NCBI GenBank assembly: GCA_910579725.1 | Contig: CAJTUD010000029.1 | Span: 1-34,751 of the forward strand | DNA from: an uncultured Oscillospiraceae bacterium | Lineage (GTDB): Bacteria > Bacillota > Clostridia > Oscillospirales > Oscillospiraceae | Length of the DNA stretch: 34,751 bases | Direction: 5' to 3' | Shown here: positions 15,477 through 22,860 of the stretch, piece after piece | Layout: the number at the start of each line of letters is the position of its first letter | How positions within the stretch are numbered: the first letter of the stretch is position 1 | Program-made: the position numbers and the translations under genes | Notes under the pieces: model-generated | Database searches by the model: none | Told to the model about the DNA's origin: nothing | Seen by the model: the letters and a program-made list of their open reading frames with translations, nothing else

Positions 15477-16829
15477 ATGCCCAACAACATCATTTTCTAT
15501 TTCACCGATCAGCAGCGCTGGGATACCTGCGGCTGCTTTGGCCAGCCCCTGGACATCACGCCCAATCTGGACGCCCTGGCCCAGGAAGGAGTGAAGTTTG
15601 ACAACGCCTTCTCTCCCCAGCCGGTATGCGGTCCCTGCCGGGCGCTGTTCCAGACCGGCAAGTACCCCACGGAGACCGGCTGTTTCCGTAATAACATCAT
15701 GCTGCCCGCCGGAATCAAGACCCTGGGCCAGTATATTGAGAAAGCGGGCTATGAGACGGCCTACATCGGCAAGTGGCATCTGGCCAGCGACGGGGAGCTG
15801 GAAAAGCCCCCCGCCATTGATCATACCGTCACCGCCGTTCCCCGGGAGCTGCGTGGGGGCTACACCGGCTTCTGGCGCGCTGCCGACGTGCTGGAGTTTA
15901 CCTCCCACGGTTACGACGGCTTTGTCTTTGACGAACATGACCAACGAGTCGATTTCAAGGGCTACCGGGCGGACTGCATCAACGACATGGCGTTGGAATT
16001 CCTTGACGGTTACGCAGGAGAGAAGCCCTTCTTCATGACTATCTCCCAGATCGAGCCTCACCACCAGAACGACCGCAAGCACTACGAGGGACCGGAGGGC
16101 TCCAAGGAGCGGTTTAAGAACTTCGTTTTACCCGAAGATCTGAAAGTTCTGGGGGGCAACGCCGCCGAGGAGTACCCGGATTATCTGGGGCAATGTGCCA
16201 GCTTGGATGAGAATCTGGGACGGCTGGTGGCAAAACTGAGAGAAAAGGGGCTGTATGAGAATACGGTGATCATCTTTGCTTCGGATCACGGCTCTCATTT
16301 TCTCACCCGAAACCGGGATGATCATCTCAACGGCTATGACGACTACAAGCGCTCCTGCCATGATGCCTGCCTCCATGTGCCGCTGGTCATTGCCGGCGGC
16401 CCCTACCGGGGCGGACAGGCAGTAGAGGAGCTGGTGAGTACCGCAAGTCTGCCCAAGACCATTCTGGCTTTGGCCGGCGTGGACGTGGGAGACGCCATGA
16501 TTGGGGAAAACCTTCTTGACGTTGTGGAAAAAAGGGCGGATAATAGGCCCAACGAGGTTTTCGCACAGATTTCCGAGAGCCGGGTGGGCCGGTGCATCCG
16601 CACTGCACGCTATACCTACTCCGTCTATGCCCCCGGCGTGAACGGCGGAGCAGCGGCAGCTTCAGACCACTATGCGGATGACTTCCTCTACGACATGGAA
16701 CAGGACCCCCACCAGTTGAACAATGTGGTGGCCGACTCCGCTTACGCTCAAGTGAAAGCGGAACTGCGAAAGCGTCTGCTGGACTGGATCTGGCGGGCGG
16801 AAGGAGCGCGTCCCGTCATTACGGACTGA
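15477..16829 (+). CDS. Formylglycine-type sulfatase, predicted cytoplasmic
   Basis: 450 residues of the alkaline phosphatase/sulfatase fold. It should hydrolyse a sulfate ester. Visible metal and catalytic elements are IIFYFTDQQRW (Asp11, Gln12), the activation motif PVCGPCRALFQTGKYP with the predicted formylglycine at Cys51, YIGKWHLASD, and IIFASDHGSH. The canonical C-x-P-S/A-R motif reads C-x-P-C-R here. There is no signal peptide or lipobox, so the enzyme stays in the cytoplasm and its substrate must be imported. The ATG at 15477 is chosen because AAGGAGG lies 7 bases upstream; a GTG at 15471 is too close. A phosphonate monoester hydrolase is the main alternative, but the nearby maturase favours a sulfatase. 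Confidence 0.88.
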   Translation: MPNNIIFYFTDQQRWDTCGCFGQPLDITPNLDALAQEGVKFDNAFSPQPVCGPCRALFQTGKYPTETGCFRNNIMLPAGIKTLGQYIEKAGYETAYIGKWHLASDGELEKPPAIDHTVTAVPRELRGGYTGFWRAADVLEFTSHGYDGFVFDEHDQRVDFKGYRADCINDMALEFLDGYAGEKPFFMTISQIEPHHQNDRKHYEGPEGSKERFKNFVLPEDLKVLGGNAAEEYPDYLGQCASLDENLGRLVAKLREKGLYENTVIIFASDHGSHFLTRNRDDHLNGYDDYKRSCHDACLHVPLVIAGGPYRGGQAVEELVSTASLPKTILALAGVDVGDAMIGENLLDVVEKRADNRPNEVFAQISESRVGRCIRTARYTYSVYAPGVNGGAAAASDHYADDFLYDMEQDPHQLNNVVADSAYAQVKAELRKRLLDWIWRAEGARPVITD

Positions 16830-16859
16830 GAAGGACTTTGCGATTCCCGGGAGGACGTC

Positions 16860-17966
16860 ATGAAGGAACTGGACCGAAAGTCGGAGATGGTCTACCGGTG
16901 GGTGCGGGCCTACATTGAAGAAAACAAGTTTTCCAGCAATACAAAAATTCCGTCAGAAACAGTCCTGACCCGAAAACTCTCCGTCAGCCGGGAAACTGTA
17001 CGCCGGGCTCTGAGCCGGCTGGCGGAGGAGGACCTGCTTCTCCGGGTAAAGGGAAGCGGGACCTACATCAATAAAGAGAAGGCTCTGTCCTGGGAACTGG
17101 GAGGCAGCGGGGGAAGGACAAAAATCGGATTGATTCTTCAAGGCCAGGACGGGAACGCCAACTCCAGTCTGATGGACGGCATCCGAAGCATCCTGCCCCC
17201 GGACCGGGTGGACTTGCGCACCTTCCTCACAGACAACAAGTTTGCCAACGAACGCCGCTGCCTCCAGGCTGTGGTCAATCAGGGCTTTCAGGGATTCATT
17301 GTGGACGGCGTGAAAGCTAGCTTGCTGAACCCCAATCTGGACTACTATCAGAAAATCTATCAGAAGCGGATTCCTGTTATTTTCTATAACAACTATTACA
17401 AGAACCTGAAATGCCCCCGGGTAGTGGTCAACGACCTGCGCTGCGCTGAGGAATTGATCAGCCTGCTCATCCGGCAGGGACACCGGCACATTGCCGGGAT
17501 TTTCCTCTCGGATAACTACCAGAGCATTGAGAAGTTTCAGGGGATGACGGCCACCCTCCAGAAAAACGGGGTGGAATACCAGGACGATTACGTCAAATGG
17601 TGCGCTTCCAGCGAGGCGTATGATGCTCATTCCATTGGACGTTTTCTAAAGCGTCTGCCCCGCTATACGGCGGTGGTGTGCTGCAACTACATGATCTTCC
17701 AACTGACCCGGCAGGTATTGGAGCAGCAGGGGAAGCGGGTGCCGGAAGACTGCTCTTTGGTATGTTTCGATTATTCCAGCAGCGATTGGGAGGCGGAGGG
17801 GGTCACCTGTTCCGTTCATCAGGGCTACCGTATCGGGCAGGAGGTGGCTGCCCGGCTGATGCGTATGATCCGAAACCGGGATTGCGACGATAAGGGTTAT
17901 ACATATGTTTTACCGCCGGAGATTTATCTGGGAAGGACGGTAGGGCCTGCAAGAGAAGTGAGGTAA
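16860..17966 (+). CDS. GntR-type HTH regulator with LacI/periplasmic-binding-protein sensor domain (AraR-like)
   Basis: 368 residues. A GntR winged helix occupies about 8-72 (IPSETVLTRKLSVSRETVRRAL, seen as SRETVRRALSRLAEEDLL, then KGSGTYI). The remainder is a LacI-type ligand domain: KIGLILQGQDGNANSSLMDGI, QGFQGFIVDGV, IPVIFYNNYY, RVVVNDLRCAEELISLLIRQGHRHIAGIFL and CSLVCFDYS. The combination is that of AraR. Such domains usually bind sugars or sugar derivatives, so the inducer may be the sulfated compound or its product. GGGAGGACGTC precedes the ATG, 30 bases after the sulfatase stop, so it is in the operon it probably controls. Confidence 0.92.
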   Translation: MKELDRKSEMVYRWVRAYIEENKFSSNTKIPSETVLTRKLSVSRETVRRALSRLAEEDLLLRVKGSGTYINKEKALSWELGGSGGRTKIGLILQGQDGNANSSLMDGIRSILPPDRVDLRTFLTDNKFANERRCLQAVVNQGFQGFIVDGVKASLLNPNLDYYQKIYQKRIPVIFYNNYYKNLKCPRVVVNDLRCAEELISLLIRQGHRHIAGIFLSDNYQSIEKFQGMTATLQKNGVEYQDDYVKWCASSEAYDAHSIGRFLKRLPRYTAVVCCNYMIFQLTRQVLEQQGKRVPEDCSLVCFDYSSSDWEAEGVTCSVHQGYRIGQEVAARLMRMIRNRDCDDKGYTYVLPPEIYLGRTVGPAREVR

Positions 17967-17992
17967 GCAGCGGGCCTTTTCCACCATACGGA

Positions 17993-18083
17993 GCAAATTT
18001 TCTTAGCATACGACAGTATGCCCGCGAAAATTTGCCTTGTCTGGCGAAAAAGCTCCTCGCTATTGGGCATATTGCCAATAATT
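17993..18083 (+). repeat. Composite palindromic element between regulator and maturase genes
   Basis: GCAAATTTTC (17993-18002) pairs with 18026-18035, enclosing GCATAC-GACA-GTATGC (18006-18021). A second small inverted repeat TATTGG/CCAATA follows at 18061-18080. A diverged relative seems to occur at 31741, upstream of htpG. It resembles a REP-type intergenic palindrome; it has no T-run and need not terminate the operon. Confidence 0.5.
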
Positions 18084-18112
18084 AAACAGCCTCCAGAAAG
18101 GAAGAAGATGCC

Positions 18113-19237
18113 ATGCCGCCCCTGAGTATTTTACTGAAGCCTGCTTCCAGCGGATGCAACCTGCGCTGCTCGTATTGCTTTTATGCTGATGAGGCCAAGG
18201 CCCGTACAGTTCCCAATTATGGTCGGATGCCGGAAGCGGTGAGCCATGCTTTGATTGAGAAAGCGGCGGAGGCGGCTGAGGGCTCGGTCACATTCCTGTT
18301 TCAGGGGGGGGAACCCACCCTGGCGGGGCTGGAGTTCTTCCAGGACTTTGTCTCCCATGCAAAAAGGAACGTCTCTCCTCGATTGGCGGTCCGCTATGCC
18401 ATCCAGACCAACGGAATCTTGCTGGACCAGGAGTGGTGCCGCTTTTTCAAAGAAAACCAGTTTCTTGTGGGCCTGTCCCTGGACGGCAGCCGGGAGTGCC
18501 ACGACCGTTTCCGCTTGGACGGAGGGGGAAAGGGAACCTATGACCGGGTGCGGCAGGCAGCCCATCATCTGGAGCGGGCTGGTGTGGAGTACAATGTCCT
18601 GACGGTTGTGACTGGCTATCTGGCCCGGCATATCCAGAGCGCCTTTTCCAATCTATGCAGGCAGGGCTTCCGGTTTCAGCAGTATATTCCCTGTCTGGAC
18701 CCCTTGGAAGAGGAACGGGGCGGTCAGGAATACTCTCTTTCTCCGGCTAGGTATGCGGAGTTTTTGAAAAAGCTGTTTGACTTGTGGTACCGGGAACTGG
18801 AGCAGGGCCGCTACTGGTCCATTCGCTATTTTGATAATTTGCTTTGGATGCTGGAGGGACATGCTCCGGAGCAGTGCTCCATGCGGGGGTGCTGCGGCTT
18901 GCAATATCTGGTGGAGGCGGACGGCAGTGTGTACCCCTGCGATTTCTATGGGCTGGACGCGTATCGTCTGGGGAATATTCGGGACGATACTTGGAGGGAC
19001 CTGGACCAGGCCAGGGAGGCGCTGGGCTTTGTCGAGTCCTCCCGGCACATACCGGAAAAATGCAGTCATTGCCAGTGGTATCCTCTATGCCGGAACGGAT
19101 GCCGGCGAGACCGGGTCATTGAGGGAGATCAATTGGGACGCAACTATTATTGCGAGGCTTACGCTGGGTTTTTCGCCTATGCCCTTCCCCGTCTGGGCCG
19201 GGCGCGGCTTCTGCTGCGACATATCCAGACTCCGTGA
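18113..19237 (+). CDS. Anaerobic sulfatase-maturating enzyme, radical SAM/SPASM
   Basis: 374 residues. The radical SAM motif is CNLRCSYC (Cys15, 19, 22), followed by LFQGGEPTLAGLEFF near residue 63 (SAM-binding GGEP) and IQTNGILLD. The C-terminal SPASM cysteines are visible in CSMRGCCGLQY, VYPCDFYGL, CSHCQWYPLCRNGC and YYC, enough for two auxiliary [4Fe-4S] clusters. It should oxidise the sulfatase active-site Cys to formylglycine without oxygen. Its place after the sulfatase and regulator argues for a dedicated pair. An AAAGGAAG site lies upstream; the ATG at 18108 is in another frame. Members of this family also modify other peptides, but no such peptide is near. Confidence 0.92.
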   Translation: MPPLSILLKPASSGCNLRCSYCFYADEAKARTVPNYGRMPEAVSHALIEKAAEAAEGSVTFLFQGGEPTLAGLEFFQDFVSHAKRNVSPRLAVRYAIQTNGILLDQEWCRFFKENQFLVGLSLDGSRECHDRFRLDGGGKGTYDRVRQAAHHLERAGVEYNVLTVVTGYLARHIQSAFSNLCRQGFRFQQYIPCLDPLEEERGGQEYSLSPARYAEFLKKLFDLWYRELEQGRYWSIRYFDNLLWMLEGHAPEQCSMRGCCGLQYLVEADGSVYPCDFYGLDAYRLGNIRDDTWRDLDQAREALGFVESSRHIPEKCSHCQWYPLCRNGCRRDRVIEGDQLGRNYYCEAYAGFFAYALPRLGRARLLLRHIQTP

Positions 19238-19306
19238 ACAGCTGGGATGGAATCCGGCTGGTGATCTGTTTTTCAGGTTTACACAGCGATTTTCGCAAAC
19301 AAAAGC

Positions 19307-19351
19307 ACAACGCCCGATTTAAGGATTTCTTAACCTTAAATCGGGCGTTGT
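19307..19351. terminator. Strong 18-bp stem-loop after the maturase gene
   Basis: ACAACGCCCGATTTAAGG (19307-19324) pairs perfectly with 19334-19351 around a 9-base loop. On the plus strand no T-run follows directly; on the minus strand a T-rich flank (GTGCTTTTG) follows. It lies 70 bases beyond the maturase stop and probably ends transcription from either side. Confidence 0.65.
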
Positions 19352-19431
19352 TGACAACTACTCTTTTTAACGACTTTGGGCATAGGCACCATATGTGAAC
19401 AGACCCTGGCATCTCCTTAATTTGTGGCAGC

Positions 19432-19458
19432 AATACCATTATACGTTGGTATTTTTTT
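19432..19458 (+). terminator. Intrinsic terminator, plus strand
   Basis: AATACCA (19432-19438) pairs with TGGTATT (19447-19453) and runs into TTTTTTT at 19452-19458. Confidence 0.6.
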
Positions 19459-19473
19459 CCTATATGCAGATAC

Positions 19474-19517
19474 CCCCTGATGTAGTACTTCTATTTTCCT
19501 ACATCAGGGGCTTTTAT
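19474..19517 (+). terminator. Intrinsic terminator, third in the convergent gap
   Basis: CCCCTGATGTAG (19474-19485) pairs perfectly with 19499-19510 (12 bp) and is followed by CTTTTAT. It lies between the convergent maturase and GatD-like genes. Confidence 0.7.
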
Positions 19518-19560
19518 CTATTGTCTGGTTTCACTGAGCCAGTTCAGAGCGGACGGGGGC

Positions 19561-20292
19561 TTATTCTATTTTGACCCTGGCCTCCAGTTCCCGCAGGGTG
19601 ACAGCGTAAGCCTCCCGCTCGTGGGGCAGGACAGGAAACTGCTCCGGAAGCTCCCAGCTCTTCCGAATAAACAGCCGCCGGAGGATGAAATCCAGAAAGT
19701 CCGGATTTTTCACCAGCACCGGACCGGTGAGATGGGTAGCAAACACATCGCCGGAGACATAGCCCTCCGGACCGTGGACCGCGTCGTTGCCGAAGCCCAG
19801 GGGCAGTTCCCGGAACAGCGGCGAGGCGACACCCCGGGTCACGCTGCACTTGTTCATGAAGCCCACCGCAGGAGCGTCCCACAAAACGGACGAGGCCACC
19901 ACATCACCGGGTGTACGCTGTCCGGTTTCCTCAGTGACAAAGTCCGCCAGTCCGTAACCCGGCCAGACCTTTCCCTCTGCGTCCGTAACCGAGGCCCCCA
20001 GGGTCTCCATAGCGTTTCCTGTAAAGAGGATCACTGCCTGCTCCGCCGCAGCTTTCAGGGCCTCCGCGCAGCGGGGAGCGGCGTTCAGAACGGCCTTTTG
20101 CCGCCGCTCAGTGCCTGCGCCCATATAGATCAGATCCACGCCGGAAAAGTCAGGAACCGCTTCGCAGACAGCGCATCGGACCGTCACCGTCACGTTCAGG
20201 GACTCCAGGTGGCGGCGGAGAACCGCTACATTGGCGTACTCGCCGTATAGAGACATCATGTCCGGGTACAGGTGCAGGATGGTCAGTTCCAT
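19561..20292 (-). CDS. GatD-like class I glutamine amidotransferase homologue lacking the nucleophilic Cys
   Basis: 243 residues. LTILHLYPDMMSLYGEYANVAVLRRHLE at the N-terminus, VDLIYMGAGTERRQ, and FATHLTGPVLVKNPDFLDFIL near the C-terminus match GatD, the glutaminase partner of MurT in lipid II isoglutaminyl synthase. The nucleophile elbow, normally of the type CGGYQ, reads ILFTGNAMETLG at about 88-99: no cysteine and no following Gln. The His of THLTGP is kept. Glutamine hydrolysis is therefore unlikely in the standard way. It starts one base after the stop of the MurT-like gene, so the pair is co-translated. It may be a structural or regulatory partner, or belong to a family with another reaction. 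Confidence 0.82.
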   Translation of the reverse strand: MELTILHLYPDMMSLYGEYANVAVLRRHLESLNVTVTVRCAVCEAVPDFSGVDLIYMGAGTERRQKAVLNAAPRCAEALKAAAEQAVILFTGNAMETLGASVTDAEGKVWPGYGLADFVTEETGQRTPGDVVASSVLWDAPAVGFMNKCSVTRGVASPLFRELPLGFGNDAVHGPEGYVSGDVFATHLTGPVLVKNPDFLDFILRRLFIRKSWELPEQFPVLPHEREAYAVTLRELEARVKIE

Positions 20293-20293
20293 G

Positions 20294-21628
20294 TCAGTCC
20301 TCCTCCTTCTTCACCAGATTCATCAGCTTGTCCCGGTCAGAGAAGCATGTCACCACATACAGCGCCTCCTCCCCACCGTCCTCCGCCACTGCACCGGCGG
20401 CCTGGGCCACAGTATCGCAGCAGACGATTCTCTCCGGCGGAATCCCGGTATAGTCAAACCGCATGGCCAGATCATGGACATATTTCCCGCAAAGAAGAAT
20501 TTTCTTGACTTGCTCTCGGTTCAGCTGCTCAAAGTCGATATCCCACAGCCAGCTGGTTTCTCCGGTGAAATACTTCCGGCTGATGGCATCCACGATAATC
20601 AGGACCTGACATGGTTCCCCGGTATGGGCGATATAGCCCAGATTGGTGTCATAGGCCACAGAATTTTCGTGCTTGCTGGTCAGCAGGGTTCCGTGATGGC
20701 CCCCCAAGGTGAAGCGGACCATCCGGCCGTTTTTCAGGATATAGTTATTGATGACGGAGGCCATGGTTTCCTGGTTCACCCCAGCCAGAGAACCGGCGGA
20801 CCACGCCGCCAGAATGTTGTACACGTTATACACGCTCCTGAAAGCCAGAGAGATTTCCGTATCCCCGTCGATGGTCATCTTCCCGGCCTCCAGGTCCAGT
20901 GCGGTGACGGTGAAATCCGTATCGCGGCGGCAATGGCCGCAGCTTGCGCAGCGGTAATGTCCAATATGCTCATAATGGTAGCAGCTGTACTCCATCAGCC
21001 CCTGACACACCGGGCAGCGTGCGCCGTCATGATAGATGCCGTGGTGCTCCTTCGTGCTGATGGAACAGCGATCCAATCCAAACCACTTCACCCGCTCGCG
21101 CTCCCTGGCAAAACAGGATACCAATGGATCGTCGGCGTTGAGCACCAGTGTGGTGTCCGGATGAATAGCTGGCAGGATGGCGTCATACACCCATTCCGGA
21201 TGGCCGTTGCGGGTGAGCTGGTCCCGGTAGAGGTTTGTTATGACAAAATGAGTAGGGTGGAACCACTGGAAGGACAGCCGGGCATAGCGCTCGTCGCTCT
21301 CCAGCAGCAGCACATCCTCCCGCATTCGGCCGGAAAGGGTGCTGGCGCAGAGAATCAGAGTGGTCACGCCCTCAATCTGGTTGGAACCCTCCTCGTTGTA
21401 AATCACGGTTTTTCCACCGGCCCGGAGAATGGCGGCAATCATCTCCACAGTGGATGTTTTCCCGTTGCTGCCGGTAACGGCAATGATATACGGTGGCAGC
21501 TTCACCCGGCGCAGTACGTCTGGACAAATCTTCAGGGCGTACTTGCCGGGCAGGGAGCTGCCCTTTCCCACCAGCTTTCCGGCAAAGCGGAGCAGCTTGC
21601 AGACGATAATGGCAAAAAACATTCTCAT
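20294..21628 (-). CDS. MurT-like Mur ligase family protein
   Basis: 444 residues. The Mur ligase central domain has the ATP site IIAVTGSNGKTSTVEMIAAIL at about 49-69, NEEGSNQIEGV and VLNADDPLVSCF. A Cys4 zinc ribbon (CPVC...CASC) is inserted as in MurT. The C-terminal DUF1727-type domain contains SVAYDTNLGYIAH and TSWLWDIDFEQL. In normal MurT a stretch like NxxxADGxDxSW precedes WIWD (recalled consensus); here it is DAISRKYFTGETSW, clearly diverged. MurT/GatD amidates lipid II glutamate. Both proteins here depart from that active site. The gene overlaps the preceding hydrolase by ATGA. Confidence 0.85.
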   Translation of the reverse strand: MRMFFAIIVCKLLRFAGKLVGKGSSLPGKYALKICPDVLRRVKLPPYIIAVTGSNGKTSTVEMIAAILRAGGKTVIYNEEGSNQIEGVTTLILCASTLSGRMREDVLLLESDERYARLSFQWFHPTHFVITNLYRDQLTRNGHPEWVYDAILPAIHPDTTLVLNADDPLVSCFARERERVKWFGLDRCSISTKEHHGIYHDGARCPVCQGLMEYSCYHYEHIGHYRCASCGHCRRDTDFTVTALDLEAGKMTIDGDTEISLAFRSVYNVYNILAAWSAGSLAGVNQETMASVINNYILKNGRMVRFTLGGHHGTLLTSKHENSVAYDTNLGYIAHTGEPCQVLIIVDAISRKYFTGETSWLWDIDFEQLNREQVKKILLCGKYVHDLAMRFDYTGIPPERIVCCDTVAQAAGAVAEDGGEEALYVVTCFSDRDKLMNLVKKEED

Positions 21629-22326
21629 AAAGGAATCTCCTTTCCTTCCGAGAGGAATCTGTCCACAGCCCGGTTGAAGGCATGGGGATTTTTCGCGGCA
21701 ATGAAATGATCCCCCACGACAACCTCCAGCTGGCTGCGGGGCAGGCTGTGGGCAATGAGCAGGGTATGGCTGTCCTTGATCATGTCCTTTGTGCCTACAA
21801 TGACCAGGGTCCGGACCCGCAGGTATTTGAGAGCCTCCGGGTCAATATGGGGCTCGTTGACCATAAGGCTCAGCATCTCGGCGTGAAGTTTGGCTTTGGA
21901 GCTCTTTCCAGCGAAAAGGGAGGCAATTTTATAGCCCAGAATTATGGGAATCTGGATATGGGGCTTCACCCCGGAGGGGTCCAGATTGGCTCCGTTGAGA
22001 ATCAGACGGCTCACCCGCCCCGGGTGGGCTAGGGCAAACGTCAGGGCGATATTGGCCCCGTCGCTGAAGCCCAGAATGGGAGCTCGGAGGATGTCGTGCT
22101 CATTCATAAAATCTGACAGGTCCTGGGCAAACTGGGCGATGGTGAAAGGAGCGGAGCCCCGGGGAGAATGACCGTGGCCCCTGGTATCAACGGCGTAGAC
22201 GGTATAGCGGGCGGAAAAATATTCCATTTGATGGACAAAATAGCTCCCATCCTCTCCGTTGCCGTGGAGCAGCAGCAGCGGCGGGCCCGCTCCTTGTTTC
22301 GTATAGCAAAGGGTGATGTCTGACAT
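21625..22326 (-). CDS. Alpha/beta hydrolase
   Basis: 233 residues. Core motifs are LLLLHGNGEDGS (oxyanion hole, about 17-28), VDTRGHGHSPRG, the nucleophile elbow GFSDGAN (Ser about 96), VGTKDMI (Asp) and GDHFIA (His). It is a soluble esterase/lipase-like enzyme of unknown substrate. The frame is open upstream to 22488, but that part is translated repeat; the start at 22326 has GAGAAAGAAGG a few bases upstream. Its TGA overlaps the MurT-like ATG, making a three-gene operon (hydrolase, MurT-like, GatD-like) downstream of repeat copy A. Confidence 0.88.
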   Translation of the reverse strand: MSDITLCYTKQGAGPPLLLLHGNGEDGSYFVHQMEYFSARYTVYAVDTRGHGHSPRGSAPFTIAQFAQDLSDFMNEHDILRAPILGFSDGANIALTFALAHPGRVSRLILNGANLDPSGVKPHIQIPIILGYKIASLFAGKSSKAKLHAEMLSLMVNEPHIDPEALKYLRVRTLVIVGTKDMIKDSHTLLIAHSLPRSQLEVVVGDHFIAAKNPHAFNRAVDRFLSEGKEIPL

Positions 22327-22340
22327 AAGGCGCCTTCTTT

Positions 22341-22860
22341 CTCTTTGCCGCGCTTTGCGGGGCAAATGGCAGATTCTTCTTGAAATGGATCCCAAGCTCC
22401 TGCGTCCGGACGGCAGCCTGCTTTTGTGTAAACAAAAAGCAGACAAAAAGTCACGCAGACCTGAGGACTCCTTGACGGGGATGTTCACGGACTATGGCGG
22501 GTATATTGGTCAGGCAAAACCTCCGGATTTCAGGTCTATGGGTATCTGACCCGGTACTTGAAACGCTCTCTCTGACAGAGAGAGACTGCCCTGCAAAAGG
22601 GCTCCTTCTATAGCGGTATTTCCGCTCCTCTGCAAAGCACTTGGGATGTGGCGGCGGTAAAATCTGATGATAGAAGCAGCACCGCAGTATGCATTACCGG
22701 TAGAATCTGTTGGCAGACGGGGAAGTCCGGCACACCAACAAAGAATTGGGAGCAGAACCAAACCTGGTCCATCGGAGGGAAAAATAATCCAAACATTCCG
22801 GAGAGTCTCAATAGGGTGCTTTTGCTTCTTTTCGCACAAGCGGAAAGAAGGCCTGCGGTG
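22341..22860 (-). repeat. Intergenic direct repeat, copy A (~0.5 kb)
   Basis: It fills the space between the mnmG stop and the hydrolase start. It aligns along its length with copy B at 24741-25284 in the same orientation, by eye roughly three-quarters identical. Shared landmarks are CCTTCTTT...AAGAAGC, CATTCCGGAGAGTCTC, GTTGG...CCAAC, CCGCAGTATGCATTACCG, CTGCCCTGCAAAAGGG, AGCGG...CCGCT, CCTCCGGATTTCAG and CTGCTTTT...AAAGCAG, several of them self-complementary. A one-base length difference between copies breaks the only shared reading frame, so it appears non-coding. No transposase or terminal repeats were seen. Confidence 0.8.

Noticed and set aside
22510..22839. 109-residue minus-strand frame sharing much sequence with one at 24963-25262
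   Set aside because: The similarity comes from the intergenic repeat. The copies differ by a one-base indel that shifts the frame, and amino-acid identity is no higher than nucleotide identity, so coding selection is not supported.
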